Assembly (NCBI GenBank): GCA_000403215.2
Contig: KE159527.1
Location: forward strand, 209,741 to 256,596
DNA from: Lachnospiraceae bacterium A4
GTDB lineage: Bacteria > Bacillota > Clostridia > Lachnospirales > Lachnospiraceae
Reading direction: 5' to 3'
Length of the DNA stretch: 46,856 bases
The translations under genes and the position numbers were made by a program. Positions 24,113 through 33,203 of the stretch are shown piece by piece. Positions within the stretch are counted from its first letter, which is position 1; every line of letters begins with the position of its first letter. The notes below the pieces were generated by a model that ran no database searches, was not told the DNA's origin, and worked only from the letters and a program-made list of their open reading frames with translations.

Positions 24113-26020
24113 ATGATTCTGTCATGCAGTAATATAGATAAAACATTTGTAGACAACCATGTTATTAAAAATGCATCATTTCACATAGAAGATTACGAGA
24201 AAGCCGCTATCATTGGCATCAACGGCGCAGGCAAATCCACCCTGCTCAAGATTATAACAGGGCATCTGCCAGCCGACGCAGGGAGTGTAACCTTTGCCAA
24301 AGATAAAAATTATGGCTATCTGGCACAACATCAGGCAGTGGACAGCGAGAATACCATCTTCGACGAGCTTCTCACCGTGAAGCAGGAGGTGCTTGACCTA
24401 GAGGCCGCCATACGCCAGACAGAAGCCGATATGAAACTGGTTTCCGGCGACGAGCTAGAGCTTCTGCTGAAAAAATATGCAAACCTGACGCACCGTTTCG
24501 AGGACATGAACGGCTATGCCTGCAAAAGTGAAATCACAGGCATTTTAAAAGGTCTTGGCTTTACGGAAGAAGAATTTGTCAAGAAAGTCGCCACGCTCTC
24601 CGGCGGCCAGAAAACGCGCGTCGCGCTCGGCAAGCTGCTACTGCAAAAACCCGATCTCATCATGCTCGACGAGCCGACAAACCACCTCGACCTAAATTCA
24701 ATCGCGTGGCTTGAAACGTATCTGCTAAATTATAAGGGCGCTGTCATTATCGTCTCGCACGACCGCTATTTTCTGGACAAGATCGCCACGAAAATCATTG
24801 AGATTGACAACGGCGTTGTCTCTTCTTTTCATGGAAACTACTCCCAGTACGCCGTCCAGAAGGAGCACCTGCGCACAGAACAGATGAACGCCTACCTCAA
24901 CCAGCAGCGGGAGATCAAACATCAAGAGGAGGTCATAGATAAACTCAAGCAGTTTAATCGTGAGAAATCCATACGGCGCGCCGAGAGCCGCGAAAAGATG
25001 CTTGATAAAATCGAGCGGCTCGAAAAGCCCACAGAAGTCCGTTCAGACATGAAACTGGCGCTCACCCCGCACAGGACAAGCGGCAACGATGTCATGCAGG
25101 TTGAGGGACTTTCTAAACAATTCGGGCATCATCTGCTGTTTGAAAATGTATCGTTTGAGATCAAGCGCGGCGAACATGTCGCGGTCATAGGAGACAATGG
25201 GACAGGCAAGACGACCCTGTTAAAAATCATCAATGAACTTGTTCCCATGGACAGCGGCATGATCAAGCTGGGAACCAACGTCGAAATCGGCTACTATGAT
25301 CAGGAACACCACGTACTGCATATGGACAAGACACTGTTCGAAGAAATCAGCGACGATTATCCTGATCTGACCAACACGGAAATCAGAAATACACTCGCCG
25401 CCTTTTTGTTTACCGGGGAAGATGTCTTTAAGAAAATCAGCGCGTTAAGCGGCGGAGAGCGCGGGCGTGTATCCCTCGCAAAGCTCATGCTGTCCGAAGC
25501 AAATTTCCTCATTCTCGACGAGCCGACAAACCACCTTGATATCACCTCCAAAGAAATCTTGGAGACGGCGCTGAACGCCTACGAGGGAACGGTGCTCTAC
25601 GTCTCGCACGACCGCTATTTTATCAATAAGACAGCAACGCGTATCCTAGAGCTGACACACCAGCAGTTTGTGAACTATATCGGCAATTATGACTATTATC
25701 TCGAAAAAAAAGAGCTTCTAACGCCTGCGTCCAGCACAGAGAGCAGCGTCAAAACAGAGCAGCCCTCCGCCCAGAAGCTTGACTGGAAGCAGCAAAAAGA
25801 AACACAGGCACTGCTTCGCAAAAAAGAAAATGACCTCAAAAAGTGCGAAGAAAAAATCGAGACGCTCGAAGCCAGAAGTACTGCACTCGACGAGGAGATG
25901 GCAAAGCCAGAAATCGCCACAAACTCCGCAAGACTCCAAGAAATCGCCAAAGAAAAAGAAGCGCTCGGAAATGAACTTGCAGCGCTCTACGCCAAGTGGG
26001 AGGAATTACTGGAAAACTGA
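24113..26020 (+). CDS. ABC-F family ribosome-associated ATPase
   Basis: 635 residues, soluble, with two ATP-binding cassettes and no membrane segment. ABC-F proteins act on the ribosomal E site, as translation factors or antibiotic-protection proteins. Cassette 1 has GINGAGKST (near 35), LSGGQKTRVALGKLL and MLDEPTNHLD. Cassette 2 has GDNGTGKTT (near 363), LSGGERGRVSLAKLM and ILDEPTNHLD. The charged linker (about 240-300) and a C-terminal coiled coil (about 560-635) are typical of the Uup/YdiF group. The ATG follows AAGGAGG. An A8 run at about 25705 is kept in frame. Resistance function cannot be judged by eye. Confidence 0.93.
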   Translation: MILSCSNIDKTFVDNHVIKNASFHIEDYEKAAIIGINGAGKSTLLKIITGHLPADAGSVTFAKDKNYGYLAQHQAVDSENTIFDELLTVKQEVLDLEAAIRQTEADMKLVSGDELELLLKKYANLTHRFEDMNGYACKSEITGILKGLGFTEEEFVKKVATLSGGQKTRVALGKLLLQKPDLIMLDEPTNHLDLNSIAWLETYLLNYKGAVIIVSHDRYFLDKIATKIIEIDNGVVSSFHGNYSQYAVQKEHLRTEQMNAYLNQQREIKHQEEVIDKLKQFNREKSIRRAESREKMLDKIERLEKPTEVRSDMKLALTPHRTSGNDVMQVEGLSKQFGHHLLFENVSFEIKRGEHVAVIGDNGTGKTTLLKIINELVPMDSGMIKLGTNVEIGYYDQEHHVLHMDKTLFEEISDDYPDLTNTEIRNTLAAFLFTGEDVFKKISALSGGERGRVSLAKLMLSEANFLILDEPTNHLDITSKEILETALNAYEGTVLYVSHDRYFINKTATRILELTHQQFVNYIGNYDYYLEKKELLTPASSTESSVKTEQPSAQKLDWKQQKETQALLRKKENDLKKCEEKIETLEARSTALDEEMAKPEIATNSARLQEIAKEKEALGNELAALYAKWEELLEN

Positions 26021-26105
26021 TCTTCCCCTTAGATTCATAAACGCTTTATAATAACCTGTCACGCATTATTCATTCGCATTATTATAGAAAGGTATGGTAT
26101 CTATC

Positions 26106-27146
26106 ATGAAAAAATTTTTGATAATCGACGGCTCGTCTATGCTCAGCACCTCCTACTATGGGAATCTCCCCAAGTCTGTGCTCTTTGCCAAGACCGATGA
26201 GGAGAAAGAAAAACACTACGCCGAAATCCTGCGCACCTCCAAGGGCGAGTACACCAATGCCCTTTTCACGATGCTTAGAACCCTGATCTCCCTTCACAAG
26301 AAAGTCAAGCCAGACTATGTGGCAGTCGCCTTTGATGTGTCTCGGGACACTTTTCGGCGTACCCAGCTCGGCGCGGACTCCTACAAGGCAAACCGCAAGG
26401 AAGCCCCCGCACCGCTCAGGGAACAGTTTATCGCCATGGAAAACCTTCTGCAAGACATAGGCTGTCAGGTGCTGATGGACAAGGACTATGAAGCCGACGA
26501 CTTCGCCGCCTCCCTCGTAAAAAAGTTCGAGTCCCCCGACCTCGAAACTTATGTTCTTACTAAAGACCATGATTATTTCCAGCTGGTGAGTCCGCACACT
26601 AGGCTGTGGCGCGTCACAGACAAGGATAAAGTCAGGGACATGCAGCAGCGCTACGGCCTCTGTGCCGGCAAGGAGGGCTATGCTTCTCTCCCGGCGGGCA
26701 TCTTTGAGTACACTGCCGATACGGTCTATTCGGAGGAGGGCGTATATCCTGAAAATATCGTCACGCTGCTCTCCATCACGGGCGACCCCGGCGACGGGAT
26801 TCCCGGCTGCAAAGGCGTCTCCTCGGCAGCAGCCCCGCTCGTCAATGAATATGGCTCTCTCGATGCCATCTATGCGGCAATCGAGGACTGCGAGGGAAAC
26901 AAGAAGAAAGAGAAGGCGCTCACAGACTTCTGGAAAAAGAATCTTGGCATCGGGCGGAGTCCGCTCAATGCGTTAAAAGAAAATAAAGAAACCGTCTATC
27001 TAAGCTATCAGCTTGCCAAGATGAAGGACGATATTCCCATCGCACAGACCTTGGAGGATTTCGCGCTGCATATTGACAAAGCTGCCTTAAAAAAAGCGCT
27101 CACGCACTATGAGATGAACAGCTTGATCACAGAGTTAAGACTGTAA
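26106..27146 (+). CDS. Stand-alone 5'-3' exonuclease (PolA N-terminal/FEN-like)
   Basis: 346 residues. The fold is the 5' nuclease of DNA polymerase I, used in flap and RNA-primer removal. Acidic metal ligands appear in order: IIDGSSML (near 6), VAFDVSRDTFRR (near 75), DKDYEADDFAASL (near 125-132), LTKDHDYFQL, and the helix-hairpin-helix ITGDPGDGIPGCKGVS (near 226-241). A polymerase domain is absent. An insertion relative to standard forms sits before the hairpin (about 185-215). The ATG at 26106 is better spaced from AGAAAGG than the one at 26094. It ends at a strong terminator. Confidence 0.88.
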   Translation: MKKFLIIDGSSMLSTSYYGNLPKSVLFAKTDEEKEKHYAEILRTSKGEYTNALFTMLRTLISLHKKVKPDYVAVAFDVSRDTFRRTQLGADSYKANRKEAPAPLREQFIAMENLLQDIGCQVLMDKDYEADDFAASLVKKFESPDLETYVLTKDHDYFQLVSPHTRLWRVTDKDKVRDMQQRYGLCAGKEGYASLPAGIFEYTADTVYSEEGVYPENIVTLLSITGDPGDGIPGCKGVSSAAAPLVNEYGSLDAIYAAIEDCEGNKKKEKALTDFWKKNLGIGRSPLNALKENKETVYLSYQLAKMKDDIPIAQTLEDFALHIDKAALKKALTHYEMNSLITELRL

Positions 27147-27179
27147 AAACAGGGGAAGGTATTTTACCTTCCCCTGTTT
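27147..27179. terminator. Bidirectional terminator between the nuclease gene and icd
   Basis: A 15-bp perfect stem (AAACAGGGGAAGGTA at 27147-27161 with its complement at 27165-27179) closes a 3-nt loop. It overlaps the TAA of the nuclease gene by position and serves the convergent icd operon. Confidence 0.9.
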
Positions 27180-27218
27180 GTGTTCGAACTTTCGTTTATC
27201 TTCTCTGAATAAATTCTG

Positions 27219-28430
27219 TTATCCCTGTAAAGACTCAAAGGTCTCCCGAATCGCCTTGATAAAGTCCAGACTGTTCAAAATCACTGGCTTCTCACAGGTT
27301 GAGATCAGCGACAGACTCTTTGTCATCTTGCCGTCCTCCACAGTCTTGATACATGCCTTGTCCAGCCGGTCTGCAAACTCTTGAAGCTCTTTGATGCCAT
27401 CTAATTCACCGCGCTTGCGGAGTGCACCTGTCCATGCAAAAATTGTCGCAATCGAGTTCGTGGACGTCTCCTCACCCTTCAGGTGCTTATAGTAATGGCG
27501 CTGCACTGTTCCGTGTGCCGCCTCGTATTCATAGACACCGCTCGGCGATACCAGCACAGAAGTCATCATGGACAAATCGCCGTATGCCGTCGCTACCATG
27601 TCGGACATGACATCGCCGTCATAATTTTTGCACGCCCAGATAAATCCGCCCTCCGATCGAATCACGCGCGCAACGGCATCATCAATCAGCGTATAGAAGT
27701 ATTCGATGCCCAGCTTCTCAAACTGCTCTTTGTACTCTGCGTCATATATTTCCTGAAAAATATCCTTGAACGTATGGTCATATTTCTTGGAAATCGTATC
27801 TTTGGTCGCAAACCACAAATCCTGCTTGGTGTCAATGGCATAGCCGAAACATGCCCTTGCAAAGCTCGAGATAGACTCTTTGGTATTATGAATGCCCTGA
27901 ATGATTCCGGCGCCCTCAAAATTATGAATCAGCTCTCTCGTCTCTGTTCCGTCCTCCGCTGTAAATACCAGCTCTGCCTTTCCTTTTCCCGGAATCTTGA
28001 TCTCTGTATTCTTGTATACATCACCGTAGGCATGACGTGCGATCGTGATGGGCTTGGTCCAGTTTTTCACATACGGTACAATCCCCTTGATTAAAATGGG
28101 TGCACGGAAAACTGTTCCGTCGAGAATCGCTCTGATTGTGCCGTTTGGACTTTTCCACATCTCCTTGAGATTGTACTCTGTCATTCTGGCTGCGTTTGGC
28201 GTGATGGTCGCACATTTCACTGCCACGCCATATTTTTTGGTCGCCTCCGCAGAATCCACCGTCACTTGGTCGTTTGTCTCATTGCGGTATTCCAGACCAA
28301 GGTCATAGTACTCTGTCTTTAAATCAACATACGGAAGAATCAGCTCATCCTTAATCATCTTCCAGAGGATTCGGGTCATCTCGTCCCCGTCCATCTCTAC
28401 CAAAGGTGTTGTCATTTGAATTTTTGCCAT
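27219..28430 (-). CDS. icd: NADP-type isocitrate dehydrogenase
   Basis: 403 residues of the homodimeric, eukaryote-like subfamily. It converts isocitrate to 2-oxoglutarate for glutamate synthesis. The N-terminus [13 protein letters not shown], substrate loop [17 protein letters not shown], metal ligands in [15 protein letters not shown] (and DGDVMSD), and the NADP-site segment [12 protein letters not shown] are all visible. The ATG at 28430 follows GTAGGAGGAG. It is the last gene behind the citrate synthase and GntR genes, giving an incomplete oxidative branch; no aconitase is present in the window. Confidence 0.96.
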   Translation of the reverse strand: MAKIQMTTPLVEMDGDEMTRILWKMIKDELILPYVDLKTEYYDLGLEYRNETNDQVTVDSAEATKKYGVAVKCATITPNAARMTEYNLKEMWKSPNGTIRAILDGTVFRAPILIKGIVPYVKNWTKPITIARHAYGDVYKNTEIKIPGKGKAELVFTAEDGTETRELIHNFEGAGIIQGIHNTKESISSFARACFGYAIDTKQDLWFATKDTISKKYDHTFKDIFQEIYDAEYKEQFEKLGIEYFYTLIDDAVARVIRSEGGFIWACKNYDGDVMSDMVATAYGDLSMMTSVLVSPSGVYEYEAAHGTVQRHYYKHLKGEETSTNSIATIFAWTGALRKRGELDGIKELQEFADRLDKACIKTVEDGKMTKSLSLISTCEKPVILNSLDFIKAIRETFESLQG

Positions 28431-28457
28431 ACTTGTCTCCTCCTACTTTGAATCCGT

Positions 28458-29141
28458 TTACTCGTGTTTTGTGCTCAAACCACATTTTACCATATTTCGA
28501 TACGCATTACAAATATGTTCGTCCGCAAGTTTTTCTGCAAGCTGGGCATTGCCGTCACGCATCGCCTCCATGATGCTCTTGTGCTCCTGCACAGCCGCCG
28601 CACTCCTCGCCCTGTCAGAGAGCGTCTGCTGTCTCTCCTTCTGCACATACTGGTGAAAATCCTTTAACAGATGAATCAGCATCTTGCTCTCACACGCTTC
28701 ATACAAGTGCATATGAAACCGGTTGTCCAGCTCAATCAACTGCTCGTAATGCTCTTTGGACAAATGAAATTCGCTCAGCAGAATAATCTCCTCCAGCGCC
28801 TCGATTTTTTCCTTTGTGATTTTCTCCGTCGCCCATCTCGCGCACAGCCCTTCCAAAAGCGAACGGATTTCATAGATATCTGCCACATCGGCCGCGGAAA
28901 TTCCCGTGACATACGCCCCTTTGTTCGGCACAATCTGAATCAGCCCTTCTAGTTCAAGCTGTCGGAACGCCTCGCGAACTGGCGTTCTACTCACACCAAG
29001 CTCCTCTGCGATTGCTGCCTCCTTCAGCTCGTCCTTCTCCTGATAAGAGCCATTCAAAATCGCTTCCCGCAGCTTCCGAAATACCCTGCCACGCAGTGAA
29101 TACTTGTCCGATGCATCATGCTTCACATCATACTCACTCAT
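28458..29141 (-). CDS. GntR-family regulator, FCD subgroup
   Basis: 227 residues from ATG 29141 (AAGGAG seven bases upstream). A winged helix (about 15-80: LRGRVFRKLREAILNG, DELKEAAIAEELGVSRTPVREAFRQLELEGLI) precedes an all-helical FCD ligand domain (about 85-215) with the metal-ligand Asp/His pattern (ELDNRFHMHLYEA and a later VQEHKSIMEAM). FCD regulators sense small organic acids. It sits between the citrate synthase and icd genes, so control of that operon by a related metabolite is likely. The TTGTATACAA palindrome in the promoter is the obvious site. Confidence 0.9.
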   Translation of the reverse strand: MSEYDVKHDASDKYSLRGRVFRKLREAILNGSYQEKDELKEAAIAEELGVSRTPVREAFRQLELEGLIQIVPNKGAYVTGISAADVADIYEIRSLLEGLCARWATEKITKEKIEALEEIILLSEFHLSKEHYEQLIELDNRFHMHLYEACESKMLIHLLKDFHQYVQKERQQTLSDRARSAAAVQEHKSIMEAMRDGNAQLAEKLADEHICNAYRNMVKCGLSTKHE

Positions 29142-29200
29142 TTCTATACTCCTTGCATTCAATAGCCTGAAAATGCTCTTCTCTCAAACCTGCCACCTCG

Positions 29201-30619
29201 TCATTGATTTCCCAGCGTGACGCCGAGTGTCTCACAGCCCTCAGCGATCACGGAGAGCAGCTCATCATCTGTGAGCACTGTAACTCTGCCGCTCTCATAC
29301 TCTGCATCTACCCATGTCTTTACATACGCCACAAGCTCGGAGGATTTGCTGATCTTCGCATCGTCATTTAACTTATAATACGTATTAATCCAGTGTGCAA
29401 TGCCCGCAAGTCCTGAGGTGTTCGACACCGCGCAGAGCACAGGGCGGTTGAGAAACTTTTCTGTGTCAAAAATATTGTAGATTTCCTCATTTTTCAGCAG
29501 TCCATCCGCATGAATCCCCGCTCTTGTGACATTGAAGTTCTTCCCGACAAACGGCGTCCGCTCCGGTATATGGTATCCAATCTCTTTCTCATAATATTCT
29601 GCAAGTTCCGTGATGACGGTCGTGTCCATGCCATTTAACGTACCTTTGAGCTGTGCATACTCGAATATCATCGCCTCGAGCGGCGTATTTCCAGTGCGTT
29701 CCCCGATGCCAAACAGTGAAGTATTGACGCCAGAACAGCCATATAGCCACGCAGTCGTTGAATTCGTGACTGCTTTGTAAAAATCATTGTGCCCATGCCA
29801 CTCAATCCATTCATGCGGCACGCCTGCATGGGTGTACAATGCATAGATTATTCCCTGTACACTTCTTGGAATCACCGCGCCTGCATAATTCACGCCATAT
29901 CCCATAGTATCGCAGGCACGCACCACGATGGGAAGCCGATACTGCTCTGACAACCGCATTAACTCCTGACAGAATGGAACCACATATCCATAAATATCCG
30001 CTCTCGTGATATCCTCCAGATGACAGCGCACACTGATGCCCTCCTCAAGACAGTCCCGCACAACAGACAGATAGTGTTCCATCGCCTGCCGCCTTGTCAT
30101 TCGAAGCTTCAGGAAAATATGGTAATCTGAGCAGCTTACAAGGATACCTGTCTGCTTCATGCCAATCTCCTTGACCAGCTTGAAATCCTCTTTGCTGGCA
30201 CGAATCCACGATGTCACCTCCGGGAACTGGTAGCCGCGCTCCATACACTTGTAGACCGCGTCTCTGTCCTTCTGGCTGTACAGGAAGAACTCACTCTGCC
30301 GAATCATACCGTTCGGCCCGCCAAGCCGATGCAGATAATCATAAATCTTAACAATCTGCTCTGTGCTGTACGGTGCTCTCGACTGCTGTCCATCTCGAAA
30401 TGTCGTGTCTGTAATCCAGATTTCCTTTGGCATATTGTGCGGAACCACTCTGTCATTAAAGGGTATCTTTGGTATCTCGTCATAGGGAAACATATTGCGG
30501 AACGCATTGGGCTTCTCCACATCTTGAAGCTGAAACATATGCTCCTCAATCTGCAAAAGGTTATTATGTTCATTCATGGTAACAGGTCGGTTTTCAAAAT
30601 ATTCACTCTTGTCTGCCAT
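29201..30619 (-). CDS. Homocitrate/isopropylmalate-synthase-like enzyme, probable Re-citrate synthase
   Basis: 472 residues of the DRE-TIM metallolyase family. ITDTTFRDGQQSRAPYS (near 69-85) holds the metal Asp and catalytic Arg, and IEWHGHNDFYKAV holds the HxH metal pair (near 268-270). GIGERTGNTPLE is the conserved loop. A unique long N-terminus (about 65 residues) is present, and no regulatory LeuA dimer domain is evident. Relatives with this size in Clostridia are Re-face citrate synthases. The operon partner Icd supports citrate synthesis for glutamate rather than leucine or lysine synthesis. Homocitrate synthase remains possible. The ATG at 30619 follows GAGGAGG. Confidence 0.8.
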   Translation of the reverse strand: MADKSEYFENRPVTMNEHNNLLQIEEHMFQLQDVEKPNAFRNMFPYDEIPKIPFNDRVVPHNMPKEIWITDTTFRDGQQSRAPYSTEQIVKIYDYLHRLGGPNGMIRQSEFFLYSQKDRDAVYKCMERGYQFPEVTSWIRASKEDFKLVKEIGMKQTGILVSCSDYHIFLKLRMTRRQAMEHYLSVVRDCLEEGISVRCHLEDITRADIYGYVVPFCQELMRLSEQYRLPIVVRACDTMGYGVNYAGAVIPRSVQGIIYALYTHAGVPHEWIEWHGHNDFYKAVTNSTTAWLYGCSGVNTSLFGIGERTGNTPLEAMIFEYAQLKGTLNGMDTTVITELAEYYEKEIGYHIPERTPFVGKNFNVTRAGIHADGLLKNEEIYNIFDTEKFLNRPVLCAVSNTSGLAGIAHWINTYYKLNDDAKISKSSELVAYVKTWVDAEYESGRVTVLTDDELLSVIAEGCETLGVTLGNQ

Positions 30620-30716
30620 CGCTTTTCCTCCTCAGTTTTTCACACAAGTGCGCCCGGATACTGCCATCTGTACTCGACTGAAACAGCGAGAACACGCGCA
30701 AGTGCATTTTTGTATT

Positions 30717-30745
30717 ATTGTATACAAATATACAGTTGTTGTCAA
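30717..30745 (-). promoter_or_regulatory. Promoter of the citrate synthase-GntR-icd operon with overlapping palindrome
   Basis: On the minus strand TTGACA (30740-30745), 17 bases, then TACAAT (30717-30722). A perfect 10-bp palindrome TTGTATACAA (30718-30727) covers the -10 element. Its form fits FCD-type GntR operators, and the gene for such a regulator is in the operon. Confidence 0.65.
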
Positions 30746-30752
30746 TATGTAA

Positions 30753-31688
30753 TTAGAAATATCCTTGCGCGAGCAGACTGTCGATTCGAAGCATCCCTGC
30801 TCCCTGAACGCCCCAGCTCTCGCCCATATCCATCGCGGAACCCAGCAAAAGCCGCCGTAACTCCCGATTCGTAAGCTGAGGATACTTTTGCAGGCACAGT
30901 GCACATGCACCGCTGACAATAGGCGCCGACATGGAGGTTCCGCTCTTAGAGATGTACGGCGTCGTCCGATAATGTGTGCCGCACGACACAATATCGGTTC
31001 CCGGCGCCACGATATCGGGCTTCTTCAACGGATTGATCAAATTGATGAACGAGGTATCCTTACCAGGTCCCCTACTGGAATATTCATTGCACAGCCGCCC
31101 GGTCTTTGGCTTGTAATCCCCATCATGACACCCCACACAGACACAACCCGCGCATTCACCGATCGGTGACAGCGTCATAGGATTTGGTCCCTTGTTTCCT
31201 GCCGCTGCGACAATCATAATATTCCTGTCCCACAAATATCGAATATATTTTCGAAACTGTTCCCAATCCTCCGGCGCAATACCATCCTCCGATTCCATCT
31301 CAATAGAAATGTTGAGAATCTTTATTGGAACCGTCCTGATCAGCTCAGAAATCCAAATCAATCCCTTCGTGAGATTTTTGAGGCTGCCGCCGCCCTCTTT
31401 GTCCAATACCTTTCCACAGACCAGCATACATTCTGGCGCAATGCCGCGATATCTGCCCTTGGACACCGCACCGCTTCCAGCCAGAATACCACACACATGG
31501 GTTCCATGCCCATTGTCGTCATACGCCATATTCTTATTCGACACAAAATCCTTAAAGACTGCAATCCTCCCCCGCAAATCTGGATGCGCTGCCACACCGC
31601 TATCTAGTACTGCTGCATAAATTCCCTTTCCCGTATAAGGCGTCACCTCTCTGTGGTCACAGCCTGTCATTCTGCGTACTCTATCCAT
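30753..31688 (-). CDS. Subtilisin-like serine protease, probably intracellular
   Basis: 311 residues. Catalytic residues are clear: Asp in YAAVLDSGVAAHPDL (near 29), His in DNGHGTHVCGILAG (near 62), oxyanion Asn in VAAAGNKGPNP, and Ser in KSGTSMSAPIVSG (near 252). There is no signal peptide, membrane helix or obvious long propeptide, as in intracellular subtilisins. ATG 31688 has better spacing from AGAGGG than the ATG at 31694. It is Cys-rich in its middle part (ECAGCVCVGCHDG). A terminator of the upstream operon lies in the gap before it, so it probably has its own promoter, which I could not identify. Confidence 0.88.
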   Translation of the reverse strand: MDRVRRMTGCDHREVTPYTGKGIYAAVLDSGVAAHPDLRGRIAVFKDFVSNKNMAYDDNGHGTHVCGILAGSGAVSKGRYRGIAPECMLVCGKVLDKEGGGSLKNLTKGLIWISELIRTVPIKILNISIEMESEDGIAPEDWEQFRKYIRYLWDRNIMIVAAAGNKGPNPMTLSPIGECAGCVCVGCHDGDYKPKTGRLCNEYSSRGPGKDTSFINLINPLKKPDIVAPGTDIVSCGTHYRTTPYISKSGTSMSAPIVSGACALCLQKYPQLTNRELRRLLLGSAMDMGESWGVQGAGMLRIDSLLAQGYF

Positions 31689-31778
31689 CTTCATTCCCTC
31701 TGTAATGATCTGGCAGGCAAATCATTACGTTGTATCTTCACATTAATATATGTTGGGAATGCTTTAAAGTACACAAAA

Positions 31779-31803
31779 GGAGCTTCTCTTTTTGAGAAGC
31801 CCC
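31779..31803 (-). terminator. Terminator after the ABC exporter-like operon
   Basis: The minus-strand RNA folds GGGGCTTCTC, A5 loop, GAGAAGCTCC, then T4. One G-U pair is present. It lies 11 bases after the permease stop. Confidence 0.85.
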
Positions 31804-31814
31804 TCTTTTCACTG

Positions 31815-33203
31815 CTATTCGTTGCGGATTGCCGCCAGCGGGCTCAGCCGCATCGCCCTCAGGGACGGAATAAAGCCTGCAATCATACCGATCACAATCG
31901 CAAACACAATCGCCAGCGGACTCAGCCACAGCGGAATCCGGCAGATGGCGCCTGTGATGCCCATATTGGCAGTCGCCTCACTCCCGGCCACCAGTCCATT
32001 GATCACCAGACTCAGCCCATAGCTGAAGCCGACGCCAACCACACCGCCGATAAAGCCAATAAATCCAGCCTCCATCAAAAACAGACCCTGTATATTGCGG
32101 ATATCGCAGCCTAACACCTTCATGACGCCGATCTCCTTAGTACGCTCATAGATGGACATCATCATGGTATTGGTGATACTGATCGCTGCAACCAGCATGG
32201 CAACTGCACCGATCGCGCCGAGCACTGCCTGAATCATGTTCATCGTGTCAAGCTCCTGCTGAATCCACTCTGCGGAGCTGTATGCATTATAGCCGCTGTC
32301 CTTCAGCCATGTCGTCAGCTCTGTCACATTTGCCATGTCATCGACCTGAACAATGATTTCTGAATAGAACAGCTCATTGTAGGGTTTTCCATTTTTTCTG
32401 GTTGGCTGTCCTGGTATCGGATTTTTCTTGAAGATGCGTTTTAGCTCTGCCTTCAATGCCTCCATGTTGCAAAGCACACTCTGGCTGTTATTGTTATTCC
32501 ACTCTCCAAGCTCACCCTCCATGATACCACACGCTTCTATCAGATATTTCTTGGGCTGTTTGACCGGTGTGCCGTCCGGATCGCTGCCGCCTCCTTGAGA
32601 TCCCCAGTATGCATCTGTATCAAAGATGACAAAGATAGGGTCCTCCATCAAATCAATATCTGGCGCCTCCCCTGTCTCCCAGAAGGAATACGTGTTTGTC
32701 TTTTCTATATAAAAATTTGTGAGCACGTTATTTCCATAGAAAAATTGCAGCTCCGTATCGGAATCCGGCAGCCTGCCTTTTCCGATTGATATGTTCATTG
32801 TATTAAACTCTTCTTGGGTAATGCCATAGATATCCAGATACCCTGCATACTTTCCAATCTTTGCCATCGCTGAGATATTCAGGCGGGGATAGACTTCCTT
32901 GACGTGTTCCATTCCCTGAAGCTGCTGGACAAACGCATCATCGAGCCGTTTCTCCTCATCCTGACTGCTGCCGCCGCTGCTGCTGGTAGAAAAGTAATAT
33001 CCGCCGCCAGAAATCTGAATCTGTGTCATCGAGTTGTAATTAGAATAGTTATCCAGCATGGACTCCTTGAGGCCATTTCCAAGTGCAACCATCACGACGA
33101 TCGAGGTAATACCAATCACCACACCCAGCACTGTCAGCACTGTACGAAGCTTTCGTTTCCACAGATTCGAGATGCTCATGCGCAATAAATCAAAGAATTT
33201 CAT
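31815..33203 (-). CDS. MacB/FtsX-type ABC permease
   Basis: 462 residues. The N-terminal WKRKLRTVLTVLGVVIGITSIVVMVALGNGL is the MacB/LolC first helix (about residues 16-40). A large extracytoplasmic domain of about 280 residues follows, containing Gly/Ser-rich SGGGYYFSTSSSGGSS. The C-terminal three-helix FtsX core starts near 330 (VLGAIGAVAMLVAAISITNTMMMSIYERTKEIGVMKVLG) and ends LRAMRLSPLAAIRNE. Such permeases use ATP to move the periplasmic or exoplasmic domain rather than to import solutes. The start overlaps the preceding stop as TAATG. Confidence 0.92.
   Translation of the reverse strand: MKFFDLLRMSISNLWKRKLRTVLTVLGVVIGITSIVVMVALGNGLKESMLDNYSNYNSMTQIQISGGGYYFSTSSSGGSSQDEEKRLDDAFVQQLQGMEHVKEVYPRLNISAMAKIGKYAGYLDIYGITQEEFNTMNISIGKGRLPDSDTELQFFYGNNVLTNFYIEKTNTYSFWETGEAPDIDLMEDPIFVIFDTDAYWGSQGGGSDPDGTPVKQPKKYLIEACGIMEGELGEWNNNNSQSVLCNMEALKAELKRIFKKNPIPGQPTRKNGKPYNELFYSEIIVQVDDMANVTELTTWLKDSGYNAYSSAEWIQQELDTMNMIQAVLGAIGAVAMLVAAISITNTMMMSIYERTKEIGVMKVLGCDIRNIQGLFLMEAGFIGFIGGVVGVGFSYGLSLVINGLVAGSEATANMGITGAICRIPLWLSPLAIVFAIVIGMIAGFIPSLRAMRLSPLAAIRNE

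Noticed and set aside
26082-26597. Minus-strand frame of 171 codons in the FEN-like nuclease gene
   Set aside because: It is a shadow of the nuclease coding sequence, whose acidic catalytic motifs and ribosome site are clear.
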